In this document: positions 34,528 to 44,290 of the stretch, in pieces
How the letters are laid out: the number at the start of each line of letters is the position of its first letter
Numbering within the stretch: the first letter of the stretch is position 1
Assembly: GCA_018266775.1 (NCBI GenBank)
Contig: JAFDZS010000010.1
Span: forward strand, 400,926-464,925
Reading direction: 5' to 3'
Source: Bacteroidota bacterium
GTDB lineage: Bacteria > Bacteroidota > Bacteroidia > Chitinophagales > Chitinophagaceae
DNA length: 64,000 bases
The notes under the pieces: generated by a model
Databases searched by the model: none
What the model was told of the DNA's origin: nothing
Seen by the model: the letters and a program-made list of their open reading frames with translations, nothing else
Program-made: the position numbers and the translations under genes

Positions 34528-36051
34528 CTATAAATCAAACTGAATACCTTGTGCCAACGGCAATTTAGTGCTGTAGTTGATGGTATTGGTTTGCCTGCGC
34601 ATGTAAATTTTCCATGCATCACTACCACTTTCGCGGCCGCCGCCGGTTTCTTTTTCACCACCAAATGCACCACCAATTTCTGCACCACTGGTGCCGATAT
34701 TTACGTTTGCAATGCCGCAGTCGCTTCCGGTTGTGCTGAGGAATTGCTCAGCTTCACGGAGGCTGGTGGTCATAATAGCAGAAGATAAACCCTGCGGTAC
34801 ATTGTTCTGTATGGCAATAGCCTCATCAATGGTTTTATACTTCATAATGTATAAAATGGGCGCAAAGGTTTCGTGCTGCACTATAGCAAAACTGTTTTTA
34901 GCTTCAGCAATACAGGGCTTCACATAGCAGCCGCTTTCAAAACCTTTACCGCTGAGCACACCACCTTCAACAATAAATTTTCCCCCTTCGGCTTTACATT
35001 TTTCAATGGTATTGAGGTACATCTTTACTGCATCTTTATCAATAAGCGGGCCCACATGATTTTTTTCATTCAGCGGATCGCCAATGCGCAGTTGTGCGTA
35101 TGCTTTTACCAGCTTTTGTTTAAAGCTGTTGTATACCGATTCATGAATAATCAAACGGCGGGTGCTGGTGCATCTTTGTCCGGCTGTACCTACGGCGCCA
35201 AATACGGCGCCAATCAAAGCCATATCCAGGTCGGCATTTTTTGTAATGATGATGGCATTATTGCCTCCCAGTTCCAATAAACTTCTGCCCAGCCTTTCAC
35301 CTACAGCTTTGCCCACTTCCTTACCCATTCTTGTACTGCCGGTAGCTGATATCAATGGTAATCTTTCATCGTTGCTCAGCCATTCACCAACATCACGGTT
35401 GCCAATAATAACCGTACTAACGCCTTCGGGTACCTTATTTTTTCTGAAAACTTCCGCCGCAATATGCTGGCAGGCTATGGCGCAGAGTGGTGTTTTTTCG
35501 CTGGGTTTCCATACACATACATCACCACAAACCCATGCCAGCGCTGCATTCCAGCTCCAAACCGCAACGGGGAAATTAAAAGCGGAAATAATGCCCACAA
35601 TGCCCAGTGGGTGGTACTGTTCGTACATTCTGTGGCCCGGCCTTTCACTATGCATGGTAAGGCCGTGCAACTGGCGGGAGAGGCCCACAGCAAAATCGCA
35701 AATGTCAATCATTTCCTGTACTTCGCCTAAGCCTTCCTGTAAGCTCTTCCCCATTTCATAACTTACCAATTGCCCCAGTTCATTTTTATGTTTGCGTAAT
35801 GCTTCGCTGAACTGGCGCACCACTTCGCCACGTTTGGGTGCAGGCCATAAACGCCATTCTGTAAATGCTTTTTGTGCTGTGATGATTGCTGATTCATAAC
35901 AGTCCGTATCAGCAGCAGTAACTGAAGCTATAAGTTTACCATCAACTGGTGAGTAAGAGTCGATTTTTTCGCCCCTGGTTTTTAACCATTGGGTACCGGT
36001 GGAAACCCCGGTATTCTGTTTCCTGATTTTTAATGGAGTTAATATATTCAC
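34528..36051 (-). CDS. Aldehyde dehydrogenase, ALDH7 (antiquitin) type
   Basis: 507 residues from GTG 36051 (TTG at 36060 is also possible). The catalytic cysteine is in GQRCTSTRRL (about 294), the general base in LELGGNNA, and the NAD site in ISATGSTRMGKEVG. The sequence SAFNFPVAVWSWNAALAWVCGD is typical for ALDH7, which oxidises alpha-aminoadipic semialdehyde in lysine breakdown. The substrate is thus a fair guess, not proof. No other lysine-catabolic genes are adjacent. Confidence 0.9.
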   Translation of the reverse strand: MNILTPLKIRKQNTGVSTGTQWLKTRGEKIDSYSPVDGKLIASVTAADTDCYESAIITAQKAFTEWRLWPAPKRGEVVRQFSEALRKHKNELGQLVSYEMGKSLQEGLGEVQEMIDICDFAVGLSRQLHGLTMHSERPGHRMYEQYHPLGIVGIISAFNFPVAVWSWNAALAWVCGDVCVWKPSEKTPLCAIACQHIAAEVFRKNKVPEGVSTVIIGNRDVGEWLSNDERLPLISATGSTRMGKEVGKAVGERLGRSLLELGGNNAIIITKNADLDMALIGAVFGAVGTAGQRCTSTRRLIIHESVYNSFKQKLVKAYAQLRIGDPLNEKNHVGPLIDKDAVKMYLNTIEKCKAEGGKFIVEGGVLSGKGFESGCYVKPCIAEAKNSFAIVQHETFAPILYIMKYKTIDEAIAIQNNVPQGLSSAIMTTSLREAEQFLSTTGSDCGIANVNIGTSGAEIGGAFGGEKETGGGRESGSDAWKIYMRRQTNTINYSTKLPLAQGIQFDL

Positions 36052-36071
36052 TGGCAGCAATTTTATTTGAG

Positions 36072-36079
36072 CAAAGGTA
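36072..36079 (-). promoter_or_regulatory. -7 box of the aldehyde dehydrogenase gene
   Basis: Minus-strand TACCTTTG is an exact TAnnTTTG match, ending 12 bases before the TTG at 36060 and 21 before the GTG at 36051. No good -33 element is seen. Confidence 0.4.
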
Positions 36080-36161
36080 CAAAGGCTGATTGATATAAGT
36101 CAGATCATACCCTGGTGATCTAACTTATTCCTCTGTAAATGGTGCGTTAATAATAAATGCT

Positions 36162-36192
36162 CAATAATCAATTTTCAATAATCAATAATCAA
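36162..36192. repeat. Short tandem CAATAATCAA-like repeat
   Basis: Three degenerate copies of CAATAATCAA follow each other in the gap between panB and the ALDH gene. Probably slippage-derived; no function is evident. Confidence 0.5.
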
Positions 36193-36208
36193 GTTTGTTC
36201 TTTCCTTA

Positions 36209-37027
36209 TTAATACTGTTCTCCTTCATTGGGAAAATCCCTGCTCTTCACATCTTTGATGTAATGCTGCACCGCATTGGTTACCTGCTCATTCATGTTGA
36301 GGTATTGACGAAGGAAGCGGGGTTTGAATTCTGTATTGATACCGAGCATATCATGCATCACCAAAACCTGTCCATCGCAATGGCTGCCTGCGCCTATGCC
36401 GATGGTGGGAATATGCAGGCTGTCTGTAACTTCCTTAGCTAATGCCGCCGGAATTTTTTCCAGCACAATAGCAAAACATCCTGCTTCCTGCAGCAGTTGT
36501 GCATCTTTACGCAGTTTATTGGCTTCCTGTTCTTCCGTGGCACGCACCACATAGGTGCCGAATTTATTAATGGATTGCGGTGTTAAACCCAAATGCCCCA
36601 TCACCGGAATGCCGGCACTTACAATTTTTTTTACAGAATCCAGTACTTCTTCGCCGCCTTCCAGTTTTACGGTATTGGCGCCACTTTCCTTCATGATGCG
36701 GATGGCAGAAGCCAAAGCGATATCTGAATTGGATTGATAATAACCGAATGGAATATCACACACAATAAGGCTTCTTTCCCTTGCCCGTACCACGCTTTGC
36801 GCATGATAAATCATCTGGTCTAATGTGATGGGCAGGGTAGTGCTGTGGCCTGCCATTACGTTGCTGGCGCTGTCGCCAACGAGAATAATATCGATGCCGG
36901 CAGCATCAAATATAGCAGCGAAGGAATAATCATATGCAGTGATCATGGCGATTTTATCACCGCTGGCTTTCATTTTTTGCAAGGTATTGGTAGTGACTTT
37001 TTTTACTTCTTTTACTGCTGCAGACAT
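36209..37027 (-). CDS. panB: 3-methyl-2-oxobutanoate hydroxymethyltransferase
   Basis: 272 residues, full length. [34 protein letters not shown] and [11 protein letters not shown] are standard PanB motifs, with the metal-binding aspartates in GDSAS and CDIPFG. It makes ketopantoate, the first committed step to pantothenate and CoA. panC is present at 43340 but is not linked in an operon with it. Cytosolic. Confidence 0.97.
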   Translation of the reverse strand: MSAAVKEVKKVTTNTLQKMKASGDKIAMITAYDYSFAAIFDAAGIDIILVGDSASNVMAGHSTTLPITLDQMIYHAQSVVRARERSLIVCDIPFGYYQSNSDIALASAIRIMKESGANTVKLEGGEEVLDSVKKIVSAGIPVMGHLGLTPQSINKFGTYVVRATEEQEANKLRKDAQLLQEAGCFAIVLEKIPAALAKEVTDSLHIPTIGIGAGSHCDGQVLVMHDMLGINTEFKPRFLRQYLNMNEQVTNAVQHYIKDVKSRDFPNEGEQY

Positions 37028-37233
37028 ATTGCAAATTTTAGTGTGAACAATAGCGAAGGTGGAGTTGGCTCTGCATTAGAATAAAACAAGTCCTGGATGG
37101 AATCGCGGGTGTAAATGTAGAAAGAAAATGAATGGGAAACTATTTTTTACAGGCGAAATGGTTTTGAATGGAATGAACGTACAGCCGTTAATAATTTTAT
37201 ATATCTTTAAAGTAAGACTCGCTATTATACTCA

Positions 37234-38565
37234 ATGAAAATACGTTTATATTCAAGGACAGCAGATTCAGGTGGTGGCCTGCTCAAAGATAATCTCGCTT
37301 CTCTCGACGATTATATTCAACAGAAACTGGATCAATCGGCATTTCAATCATCTTTCAACGAACTTAGTTTGACAATTTTTTGTCCTTCAAAATATGTTGA
37401 TTCAGCCTTTAAAAGAATGGAAGATATTTTTAATGAACACTATGCAACACTTCCTTATTGCAGAGTGAATAGAAGGTTTAAGTCAATAGCGATATCGTTG
37501 AAGGCGCCAGAGTTTTCAACGTACTTTCAAACAGATGATCAAAAACAAAACTCGGGAAAATTTTCCGACCAAACTGAGTTTAAAGATTTATCAGAAGTTG
37601 ATCTGGCAAAAACATTAATAGATAAGTATAGCGAAGCAATTCAATTCATCAAAACGAAAATCAAAAAGGAAGATATATTTGATTTTGAAATAATTGAGAG
37701 TGTTTTGTCTGGTATAAAGGAAAAGATTTCATCCCAATTTTTAAATGAAATAACAAACATAACAAAGACCGATAATCACAATAGAGCAATTGCTTTCTCC
37801 AAATCCAACAGAAGAGAGAGACTGCATAATAATACAGAAGCAGATACTTTAATCCGGGATATCAGGTTGTATTTTGCATACAAGCTCCCACCATCTTTAT
37901 TATATTTAAACCGGTTTGCCAATTTGGTCTTGCGTTTATTAAACAATAAGGAATTCAAATGTCCCGGTTACCATCATCTCTATATATCAATTGCAGACAC
38001 AAGGGAAGAAGCCTTAAAAAAAGCAATAATTGTTGAAGATTGGTATACGTTCGGAGTGGCAGTTTTAGCAGAAGATACTTTAGTAAAAGCCAGTCACGAC
38101 AAACAACAAAAACTAATTTTGCAGGCGATTGAAGAAGGCCTTTTAGATATTGCGACATTAGACAAGCTTAACAAATCAAAAATTCAGGAAGCTATCAAGG
38201 AAGCTGCTGAGATTGGTGTTTTAACAGAAATACCATTCAAAGTAAAAGAAAATAAACGTTTTGCTTTTGCTATTTCAACAAAGACGGTTTTAGGCCTGAA
38301 TGAAGAAGAAATATTTTTTACCATTTTGGATAAGGAAAGCGGGCTGATAGTAAAATGGAAGTTTGGGCAGGAGAATATTTTCCTGATTGGCGGTTGGTTT
38401 GGTACATTAAATGTAACCAATAAGAAAATTACAATTAAACCAAGGGCCTATATGGACATGGTTTTAAAAGATCGACCAAAAATTATTGAAATAGATGTAC
38501 TGAAAGAATTGAACGATTCTACTAAGTTAGTATTGGCAAACAATAAAAGTTCAAACGGAACTTAA
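37234..38565 (+). CDS. Hypothetical protein, lone gene in core region
   Basis: 443 residues, not recognised. No signal peptide or membrane helix. The first 120 residues look like a mixed domain (SRTADSGGGLLKDNLASLDD), the middle is helical and charged, and a beta-rich end follows (about 340-430). It is the only AT-rich plus-strand gene among GC-richer minus-strand core genes between panB and ppx, so recent gain is possible. TATATCTTTA just upstream resembles a -7 box with the final base changed. Confidence 0.6.
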   Translation: MKIRLYSRTADSGGGLLKDNLASLDDYIQQKLDQSAFQSSFNELSLTIFCPSKYVDSAFKRMEDIFNEHYATLPYCRVNRRFKSIAISLKAPEFSTYFQTDDQKQNSGKFSDQTEFKDLSEVDLAKTLIDKYSEAIQFIKTKIKKEDIFDFEIIESVLSGIKEKISSQFLNEITNITKTDNHNRAIAFSKSNRRERLHNNTEADTLIRDIRLYFAYKLPPSLLYLNRFANLVLRLLNNKEFKCPGYHHLYISIADTREEALKKAIIVEDWYTFGVAVLAEDTLVKASHDKQQKLILQAIEEGLLDIATLDKLNKSKIQEAIKEAAEIGVLTEIPFKVKENKRFAFAISTKTVLGLNEEEIFFTILDKESGLIVKWKFGQENIFLIGGWFGTLNVTNKKITIKPRAYMDMVLKDRPKIIEIDVLKELNDSTKLVLANNKSSNGT

Positions 38566-38572
38566 CCTGGTG

Positions 38573-39469
38573 TCATTTTAAAGCTCCAGTATGCTTCACT
38601 TCATCCCATAAATGCCTGATCAATCCATCGGCCAAACCAATTTTGGGTACATAAATTTCTTTGGCATCGGCCCACCGCATGGCGTTGGTATAAATTTGTA
38701 AGGCGGGTACAATAACATCAGCCCTGTCTTCCCTTAAACCGTATTGTGTAATTCTTGCTTCAAGCGAAACGTTACTTAACTCTTTGTAATAATCTTTCAG
38801 CAGGTCTAATGGCAGGGGTTTGCCATCTTTCCGTTTACTCATGCTGAATACTTTATTGATGTTGCCGCCACTTCCAATAGCCACCACTTCTTTTTGTCCG
38901 CGGGTAACGGCTTTCAATGCTTCTTTCATTTCATCCCATTGCCACTCCTTCACCATATCTTTTAATAAACGTATAGTGCCAATGTTGAATGATTTTTTAT
39001 AAATGAGTTTTCCATTGCTGAAGAAAGATAACTCGGTACTGCCGCCACCCACATCAATATAAAGATAACTGTGGTCTTTATCCAGGTTTTCTGCCACATG
39101 GTTTTCATACACCAGGTTGGCCTCTGTATCACCGCTGATTACTTCAATGGAAATGTCTGTTTCCAGTTTAATTTTGCGTATCAGGTCAGCGGCATTTTTT
39201 GCATCCCTCATGGCACTGGTGGCACAGGCTTTCAAATGCTGCACGCCATACGCATTCATCAGGTGTTTGTATGCCTTCATGGTTTGTAATACCATGCCAA
39301 TCTTGTCTTTGGTGATCTCGCCACCTTCAAATACATCAAAACCCAAACGCAGGGGTACCCGTATCAGGTTCACCTTATTGAATTGCACTGTTCCGTTGTC
39401 GTCCTGTACTACTTCTGCTATCAAAAGCCTTGCTGCGTTACTGCCGATATCGATTGCTGCGAGTTTCAA
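38573..39469 (-). CDS. ppx: Ppx/GppA-family exopolyphosphatase-like protein
   Basis: 298 residues; the TTG at 39469 is supported by the family start MKLAAIDIGSNAARL. The phosphate-binding loops are IDIGSNAARLLI, KACATSAMRDAKNA and YIDVGGGSTELSFF. It has only the two actin-like domains, shorter than E. coli Ppx, which is usual for Bacteroidota. It hydrolyses polyphosphate or (p)ppGpp. The neighbour ppk1 on the same strand supports a polyphosphate role. Confidence 0.9.
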   Translation of the reverse strand: MKLAAIDIGSNAARLLIAEVVQDDNGTVQFNKVNLIRVPLRLGFDVFEGGEITKDKIGMVLQTMKAYKHLMNAYGVQHLKACATSAMRDAKNAADLIRKIKLETDISIEVISGDTEANLVYENHVAENLDKDHSYLYIDVGGGSTELSFFSNGKLIYKKSFNIGTIRLLKDMVKEWQWDEMKEALKAVTRGQKEVVAIGSGGNINKVFSMSKRKDGKPLPLDLLKDYYKELSNVSLEARITQYGLREDRADVIVPALQIYTNAMRWADAKEIYVPKIGLADGLIRHLWDEVKHTGALK

Positions 39470-39502
39470 TGGTGAATGGTAAAAAGTGAATTGGTTTATT
39501 TG

Positions 39503-39570
39503 TTAATTAGTGTTGTTGGTTAATTCGTGTAATTCGTTTTAATTCGTGTTAGTCTGTTAATCCGTGTTTG
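39503..39570. repeat. Degenerate tandem repeat TTAATTCGTGT between ppx and ppk1
   Basis: Four to five imperfect copies of TTAATTCGTGT (at about 39503, 39520, 39531, 39539, 39557) fill the 171-base gap between ppk1 and ppx. The unit looks like a family of short intergenic repeats. No regulatory role can be stated. Confidence 0.5.
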
Positions 39571-39640
39571 TTTTCCGTGAAATTACAGTTTTAGAAGTGA
39601 ACAGGGGAGATGCTCATCAACATTTTACCCACGATGTGCT

Positions 39641-41701
39641 TCAATGCGATTTGCGGTGGAGATAGTTGTAGGTTTCCAGCTGGCTGCGTACCTTTTTGGT
39701 GTTGCGTGGATTTACATATAAATTACTCAGTTCATTATCGAGTATGCGGGCCTTGATGTTATCGCTTAGTTGTATCTGTATAATATCCTTTAATTCCTGC
39801 TGAATATTTTTTTCAAAAATGGGGCAGGCCGCTTCAATACGATGGTCAATATTACGCACCATCCAGTCGGCACTGGATATAAACACTTTTTCCTTACCAT
39901 TATTATGGAAGATCATCACCCTGGCATGTTCCAGGTATTCATCCACAATACTGATGGCGTACACTTCTTTAAACTTTGCATTTTCTGTAAGCATACAGCA
40001 AATACCCCGGATAACAAGGTTGATGATTACGCCGGCACGGGCAGCTTCATATAATTTTTCAATCAGTTGTTCATCGCTGAGTGAATTTACTTTTAATGTA
40101 ATTGCTGCCGGTTTTTTATTCTTCGCTGCCTGTATTTCTTTTTGTACCAGCTGCATCAGTTGCTGGCGCATGGTGGTGGGGCTTACAAGCAGTGTGGTAC
40201 AGCTATTTAACAGGTGAAAGCGTGTTTTGGGTTGTTCCAGGTAATGGAAGATGCGGTTTACATCTGCCATGATATTTTTATTGGCAGTAAGCAGGCAGTG
40301 GTCGCCATATACCCTTGCCGTTCTTTCGTTCATATTGCCGGTGCTTACAAAGCCGTAAAAGATAGGTTTTTGATCCACCACTTTTTTTATCAGGCATAAT
40401 TTGCCATGCACTTTCATATTGGGCACACCCAACAAAACTTTTACACCGGCTTCTTCCAGCTCTTCTTTCCATTCCAGGTTGGCTTCCTCATCAAACCTTG
40501 CCCGCAATTCAAGCACAACAGTAACATATTTGCCATTGCGTACGGCATTGGTCAATGCATTAATGATTTTTGAACGGGATGCCAGGCGGTAACAGGTTAT
40601 TTTAATGCTTACTACATCCGGGTCGATGGCGGCTTCACGCAGCAAATCGATTACAGAATCGAAACTGTGATAAGGGAAGTGGAGCAAAACGTCTTTTTTC
40701 AGCACCACATCACTGGTTCGGGTAACGTTTTTAAATGCAGGATGAATGAAAGGTTTTTTACGCAGATTCCTTTTGGTGAATACACTGTCAGGAAAATCCA
40801 TAAAGTCTTTAAAGTTATGAATGCGCCCTCCCGGTATCAGGCTGTCGTGATGGGTGAGTCCTAAACGTTTTACTAAGTAAGCCAGCAACGCAGCATCAAT
40901 ATCTTTATCGTAAATGAACCGTACTGTTTTTCCCTTCTTCCGGTTTTTTAATCCTTTCTGAATTTTTTGTATGAGCGATGTGGATACATCATTATCGATA
41001 TCAATTTCGGCATCACGGGTTACTTTAATGATGGCTGCTGAAAAAGTATCGTAACCAAAAAATGAAAAAATATGCGGCAGGCAAAAGCGGATGATGTCTT
41101 CCAGTAAAATGATATGTTTTTCATTTTGTTTGGAAGGAAGGATGATAAAGCGGGGCAATCGCCGGGCGGGTACCGATACTAATGCAAATCTTTTCTCCAT
41201 GCTCTTGTCTTTTTTAGACAGCGTGCAGGCAAGGTAAATGGATTTATCGCTCAGCGTGGGGAATTCAGGAATGCTTTCAATCATCAACGGTACAATATTG
41301 CTCCTGATCTCGTCATTAAAATAATCGAGTATAAATTTCTTTTGGGTCCGGTTCAGTTTTTGTTCGGTAACAAGAAAGATCTTTTCTTTTTTTAATTCGC
41401 GGATGATCTCGTTCCATACGCGGTCAAATTCCTTTTGCTGTTCCAGTACTTTATCCTGGATGTTATCCAGTATCAAACGCGGATTTTCTTCCAGGTGCAT
41501 TCGGCCCTTGTTGCCCAATGCAATCATGCGGTTGAGTGTGGCTACACGTACACGGAAAAATTCATCGAGGTTGTTGGAGAAAATACCGAGGAAACGGATG
41601 CGTTCCCGCAGGGGCACTGTATCATCAGCCGCTTCCTGCAATACACGCCTGTTAAATGATAGCCAGCTGATATCCCGTATAATCGTCTTTTGTTTCGGCA
41701 C
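39641..41701 (-). CDS. ppk1: Polyphosphate kinase 1
   Basis: 686 residues, normal length. The order N domain, H domain and two PLD-like C domains is intact. The phospho-histidine motif VPNMKVHGKLCLIKK and the second catalytic histidine region (ARVMIFHNNGKEKVFISSADW) are seen. It makes polyphosphate from ATP at the membrane. It lies upstream of ppx on the same strand, giving a make-and-break pair. Confidence 0.96.
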   Translation of the reverse strand: MPKQKTIIRDISWLSFNRRVLQEAADDTVPLRERIRFLGIFSNNLDEFFRVRVATLNRMIALGNKGRMHLEENPRLILDNIQDKVLEQQKEFDRVWNEIIRELKKEKIFLVTEQKLNRTQKKFILDYFNDEIRSNIVPLMIESIPEFPTLSDKSIYLACTLSKKDKSMEKRFALVSVPARRLPRFIILPSKQNEKHIILLEDIIRFCLPHIFSFFGYDTFSAAIIKVTRDAEIDIDNDVSTSLIQKIQKGLKNRKKGKTVRFIYDKDIDAALLAYLVKRLGLTHHDSLIPGGRIHNFKDFMDFPDSVFTKRNLRKKPFIHPAFKNVTRTSDVVLKKDVLLHFPYHSFDSVIDLLREAAIDPDVVSIKITCYRLASRSKIINALTNAVRNGKYVTVVLELRARFDEEANLEWKEELEEAGVKVLLGVPNMKVHGKLCLIKKVVDQKPIFYGFVSTGNMNERTARVYGDHCLLTANKNIMADVNRIFHYLEQPKTRFHLLNSCTTLLVSPTTMRQQLMQLVQKEIQAAKNKKPAAITLKVNSLSDEQLIEKLYEAARAGVIINLVIRGICCMLTENAKFKEVYAISIVDEYLEHARVMIFHNNGKEKVFISSADWMVRNIDHRIEAACPIFEKNIQQELKDIIQIQLSDNIKARILDNELSNLYVNPRNTKKVRSQLETYNYLHRKSH

Positions 41702-41785
41702 AAATAAATAATGGTATGAAATTAAATGGATTGATATGAACTGATGATAAAAACGTTATTAAGTTAATGTAAATTCTGAATTGGT

Positions 41786-42277
41786 TTATTGCTGCTTCAT
41801 CCGTTCAATGATGGATGTGGTGGAAAAACCTTCCAGTATCGGTGCAATAATAACCTGGCCACCGGCTGCCATTACTTCTTTGGCGCCAACAATAGTATCA
41901 ATGGTATAATCGCCGCCCTTCACGAGTACATCGGGCATAATGGAAGTAATGAGGTTAAAAGGCGTATCTTCTTCAAATATCACCACAGCATCAACCATTA
42001 CCAATGAAGCCAGCACCAATGCCCTGGAGTTTTGATTGTTCACCGGCCTGCTGTCGCCTTTTAATCTTTTAACAGAAGCGTCTGCATTTACACCAACAAT
42101 TAAAATGTTACCATGGCTTGCCGCTTCACTTAATGATACAATGTGGCCCTCGTGTAAAATATCGAACACACCATTGGTGAAAACAATCTTGTTGTTGAGC
42201 AAACGCCAGCGGCGCAACTGCTGTAACAACGTGTCAGGTGTAAAAATTTTATTCGGTATCGACTGAACTGATTTCAT
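41786..42277 (-). CDS. rfaE2: D-glycero-beta-D-manno-heptose-1-phosphate adenylyltransferase
   Basis: 163 residues from the ATG at 42277, with FTNGVFDILHEGHIVSL as the nucleotidyltransferase HxGH-type motif and later ISSTSIIERM-like end (FSTTSIIERM). This is the C-terminal half of E. coli HldE as a free-standing protein. It activates heptose for the LPS core. Its start overlaps the end of the upstream membrane-protein gene by about 29 bases, suggesting one operon. Confidence 0.92.
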   Translation of the reverse strand: MKSVQSIPNKIFTPDTLLQQLRRWRLLNNKIVFTNGVFDILHEGHIVSLSEAASHGNILIVGVNADASVKRLKGDSRPVNNQNSRALVLASLVMVDAVVIFEEDTPFNLITSIMPDVLVKGGDYTIDTIVGAKEVMAAGGQVIIAPILEGFSTTSIIERMKQQ

Positions 42278-43274
42278 TTTTTGATTTGTTGATGTAAGGC
42301 AAAACAATCAGGCTGATAAAGCCCACCACCAAAATGATGAGAAACTGTGCAGACCATTGCAACCATCCGTTAGCATATCCGTATATTTTTGGAATATTAT
42401 ATAACAACATTGCATCTCTTAAAAATTCAGGATATGCACCAATTCCTCCTGGGGTAATCATTGTTGCCACAGTGCCAAATGATAATATTGGGAATGTGGA
42501 CAATACGGGAAGAACACTTGTTTGCTTTATTGCATAAAATCCTACATAAGTTCCAAGTAAATAACAACTCCATATAAACACACTGTGAAATATAAACGCC
42601 CATTTATTTTCCAGCTTTTTTATGCTCAGCAGCCCTTCAATAATACCATGGTAAATCTTTTTGATTTGCTGCACGAGTTTGATATGAAGGAATTTATTAA
42701 AAATATATCTCATTACTAACAGGAAAATTACAATGGCAGCAACAGTAATGGCGATTCTCATTACTGACAATTCATTGCCTTTATCTGTAAAATATTCCAG
42801 AAATCTTTCCTTGGTATATTCGCCTACTACACTTGCCTGCGTTAGTAAAGAGACCACAATAACAATAAAAAAAGAAAGCACATCAACGGCTCTTTCAACA
42901 AGAATGGTTCCAACGAGCTTATCAGTGGGCACTTTTTCATACTTGGTAAGAATGGTGCATTTTAATACTTCTCCCAGTCTTGGAAAAGCAAAATTGGCAA
43001 GATAACCTACCATAACAGCACAAAAGGTATTACTCAGGCGGGGATTAAAACCTAAAGGTTTCATTAGTATTTTCCAGCGTATTGCCCGGCTGAGATGGCT
43101 GGCAGAAAGAATTAAAAATACTGGAAGAACTAAGGAATAGTCGGCAGTTTTAAGCGCATTGAGAAATTGATCAAATTCATCAGGAGTCATTTTGTGGAGG
43201 CTCCACCAAACCAAAAATATACCCAGCCCTAAAAAGAATATGTATTTGAGTATTGTAACTATCCGTTTTCGCAT
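42249..43274 (-). CDS. Lysylphosphatidylglycerol synthase TM-region family protein (UPF0104)
   Basis: 341 residues with about eight predicted helices. SAIRW-like (SRAIRWKILMKPLG) and GEVLKCTIL and TPGGIGAYPEF patterns are family-typical. Members are membrane proteins tied to lipid or glycan transport; MprF uses the same fold for lipid flipping. Its overlap with rfaE2 hints at envelope (LPS) work. Exact function unknown. Confidence 0.85.
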   Translation of the reverse strand: MRKRIVTILKYIFFLGLGIFLVWWSLHKMTPDEFDQFLNALKTADYSLVLPVFLILSASHLSRAIRWKILMKPLGFNPRLSNTFCAVMVGYLANFAFPRLGEVLKCTILTKYEKVPTDKLVGTILVERAVDVLSFFIVIVVSLLTQASVVGEYTKERFLEYFTDKGNELSVMRIAITVAAIVIFLLVMRYIFNKFLHIKLVQQIKKIYHGIIEGLLSIKKLENKWAFIFHSVFIWSCYLLGTYVGFYAIKQTSVLPVLSTFPILSFGTVATMITPGGIGAYPEFLRDAMLLYNIPKIYGYANGWLQWSAQFLIILVVGFISLIVLPYINKSKNEISSVDTE

Positions 43275-43339
43275 ACCGGCTAAAATTACGAATAGATTAC
43301 CGATTATAAAATGAAATGATAAAACGTAAGAATAAATTT

Positions 43340-44185
43340 TTACTGTAACAGCATATTATCTATCAACCGTACTTCATTAAGATATGCAGCAATGAGTGCC
43401 ACCAGTTGCTGTTTGCCATCCCAGTCATCAACTGCGTGAAGTGTATCTGCGTCTGCAATCGCCACATAATCGGGCCTGAAGCCTTCTGCAGTTAAATAGT
43501 GCTGGCATCTTTGCCGGAGCGTTTCCAGTTCGCCGGGTTTGATTTCCCTTTTAATAAACTGTAACGTGGCCGAAATTTGTACTGCCTTTTTTCTTTCCGC
43601 TGCCGAAAGGCGCATGTTGCGGCTGCTCATGGCCAGGCCATCGGTTTCCCTTACCGTTGGCACAACAATCATTGCTACGGGTAATTTTTCCAATTCAATT
43701 AATTTTTTGATGACCATGCATTGCTGGTAATCTTTCTGCCCCATATATAAATGATCTGGTTGCACAGCATTCAGCAAACGATGTACCACCTGGCAAACGC
43801 CCTGGAAATGGCCGGGGCGGTATTTCCCTTCCAGTATTGTTTCCAGGAAGCCCAGTTCATAATGGGGCAGGTGCTGCATGCCCTGCGGGTAAATTGCTGC
43901 AACGTCAGGCAGGAACAATACATCACAGCCCTGTTGTTCCAGCAGGTCAATATCATTTTCTATGGTAATGGGATATTTCTCAAAATCTTTAGGATCGTTA
44001 AACTGAGTGGGGTTCACAAAAATGCTGCATACGGTTAATCCACTGTTGGCTTTAGAGCGGCGGATCAATTCCAGGTGGCCGTTATGCAGTGCCCCCATGG
44101 TGGGCACAAAGCCAATAGTGGCACCGGTTGACCTGGAATGAATGATATAATTTTTAAGTGCTTTGGTTTGTTTAATTATGATCAT
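43340..44185 (-). CDS. panC: Pantothenate synthetase
   Basis: 281 residues, full length. FVPTMGALHNGHLELI (HxGH), FVNPTQFNDPKDFEKYP, YMGQKDYQQ and the KMSSR-like MSSRNMRLS are present. It joins pantoate and beta-alanine using ATP. The start region is back-to-back with the glycogen-synthase-like gene at 44291. Confidence 0.97.
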   Translation of the reverse strand: MIIIKQTKALKNYIIHSRSTGATIGFVPTMGALHNGHLELIRRSKANSGLTVCSIFVNPTQFNDPKDFEKYPITIENDIDLLEQQGCDVLFLPDVAAIYPQGMQHLPHYELGFLETILEGKYRPGHFQGVCQVVHRLLNAVQPDHLYMGQKDYQQCMVIKKLIELEKLPVAMIVVPTVRETDGLAMSSRNMRLSAAERKKAVQISATLQFIKREIKPGELETLRQRCQHYLTAEGFRPDYVAIADADTLHAVDDWDGKQQLVALIAAYLNEVRLIDNMLLQ

Positions 44186-44243
44186 GTTTTATGGTGGTTT
44201 GGCCGAAATGCTTGTGCCATCTCAATTTCCCAAATAAAATTCG

Positions 44244-44251
44244 TACTTTTG
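44244..44251 (+). promoter_or_regulatory. -7 box of the glycogen-synthase-like gene
   Basis: TACTTTTG is an exact TAnnTTTG match, 39 bases before the ATG at 44291. No clear -33 TTTG at the right distance. Confidence 0.45.
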
Positions 44252-44290
44252 CACTCCCTTAAACTTAAACGGCAACTAATACAGCGCAAA

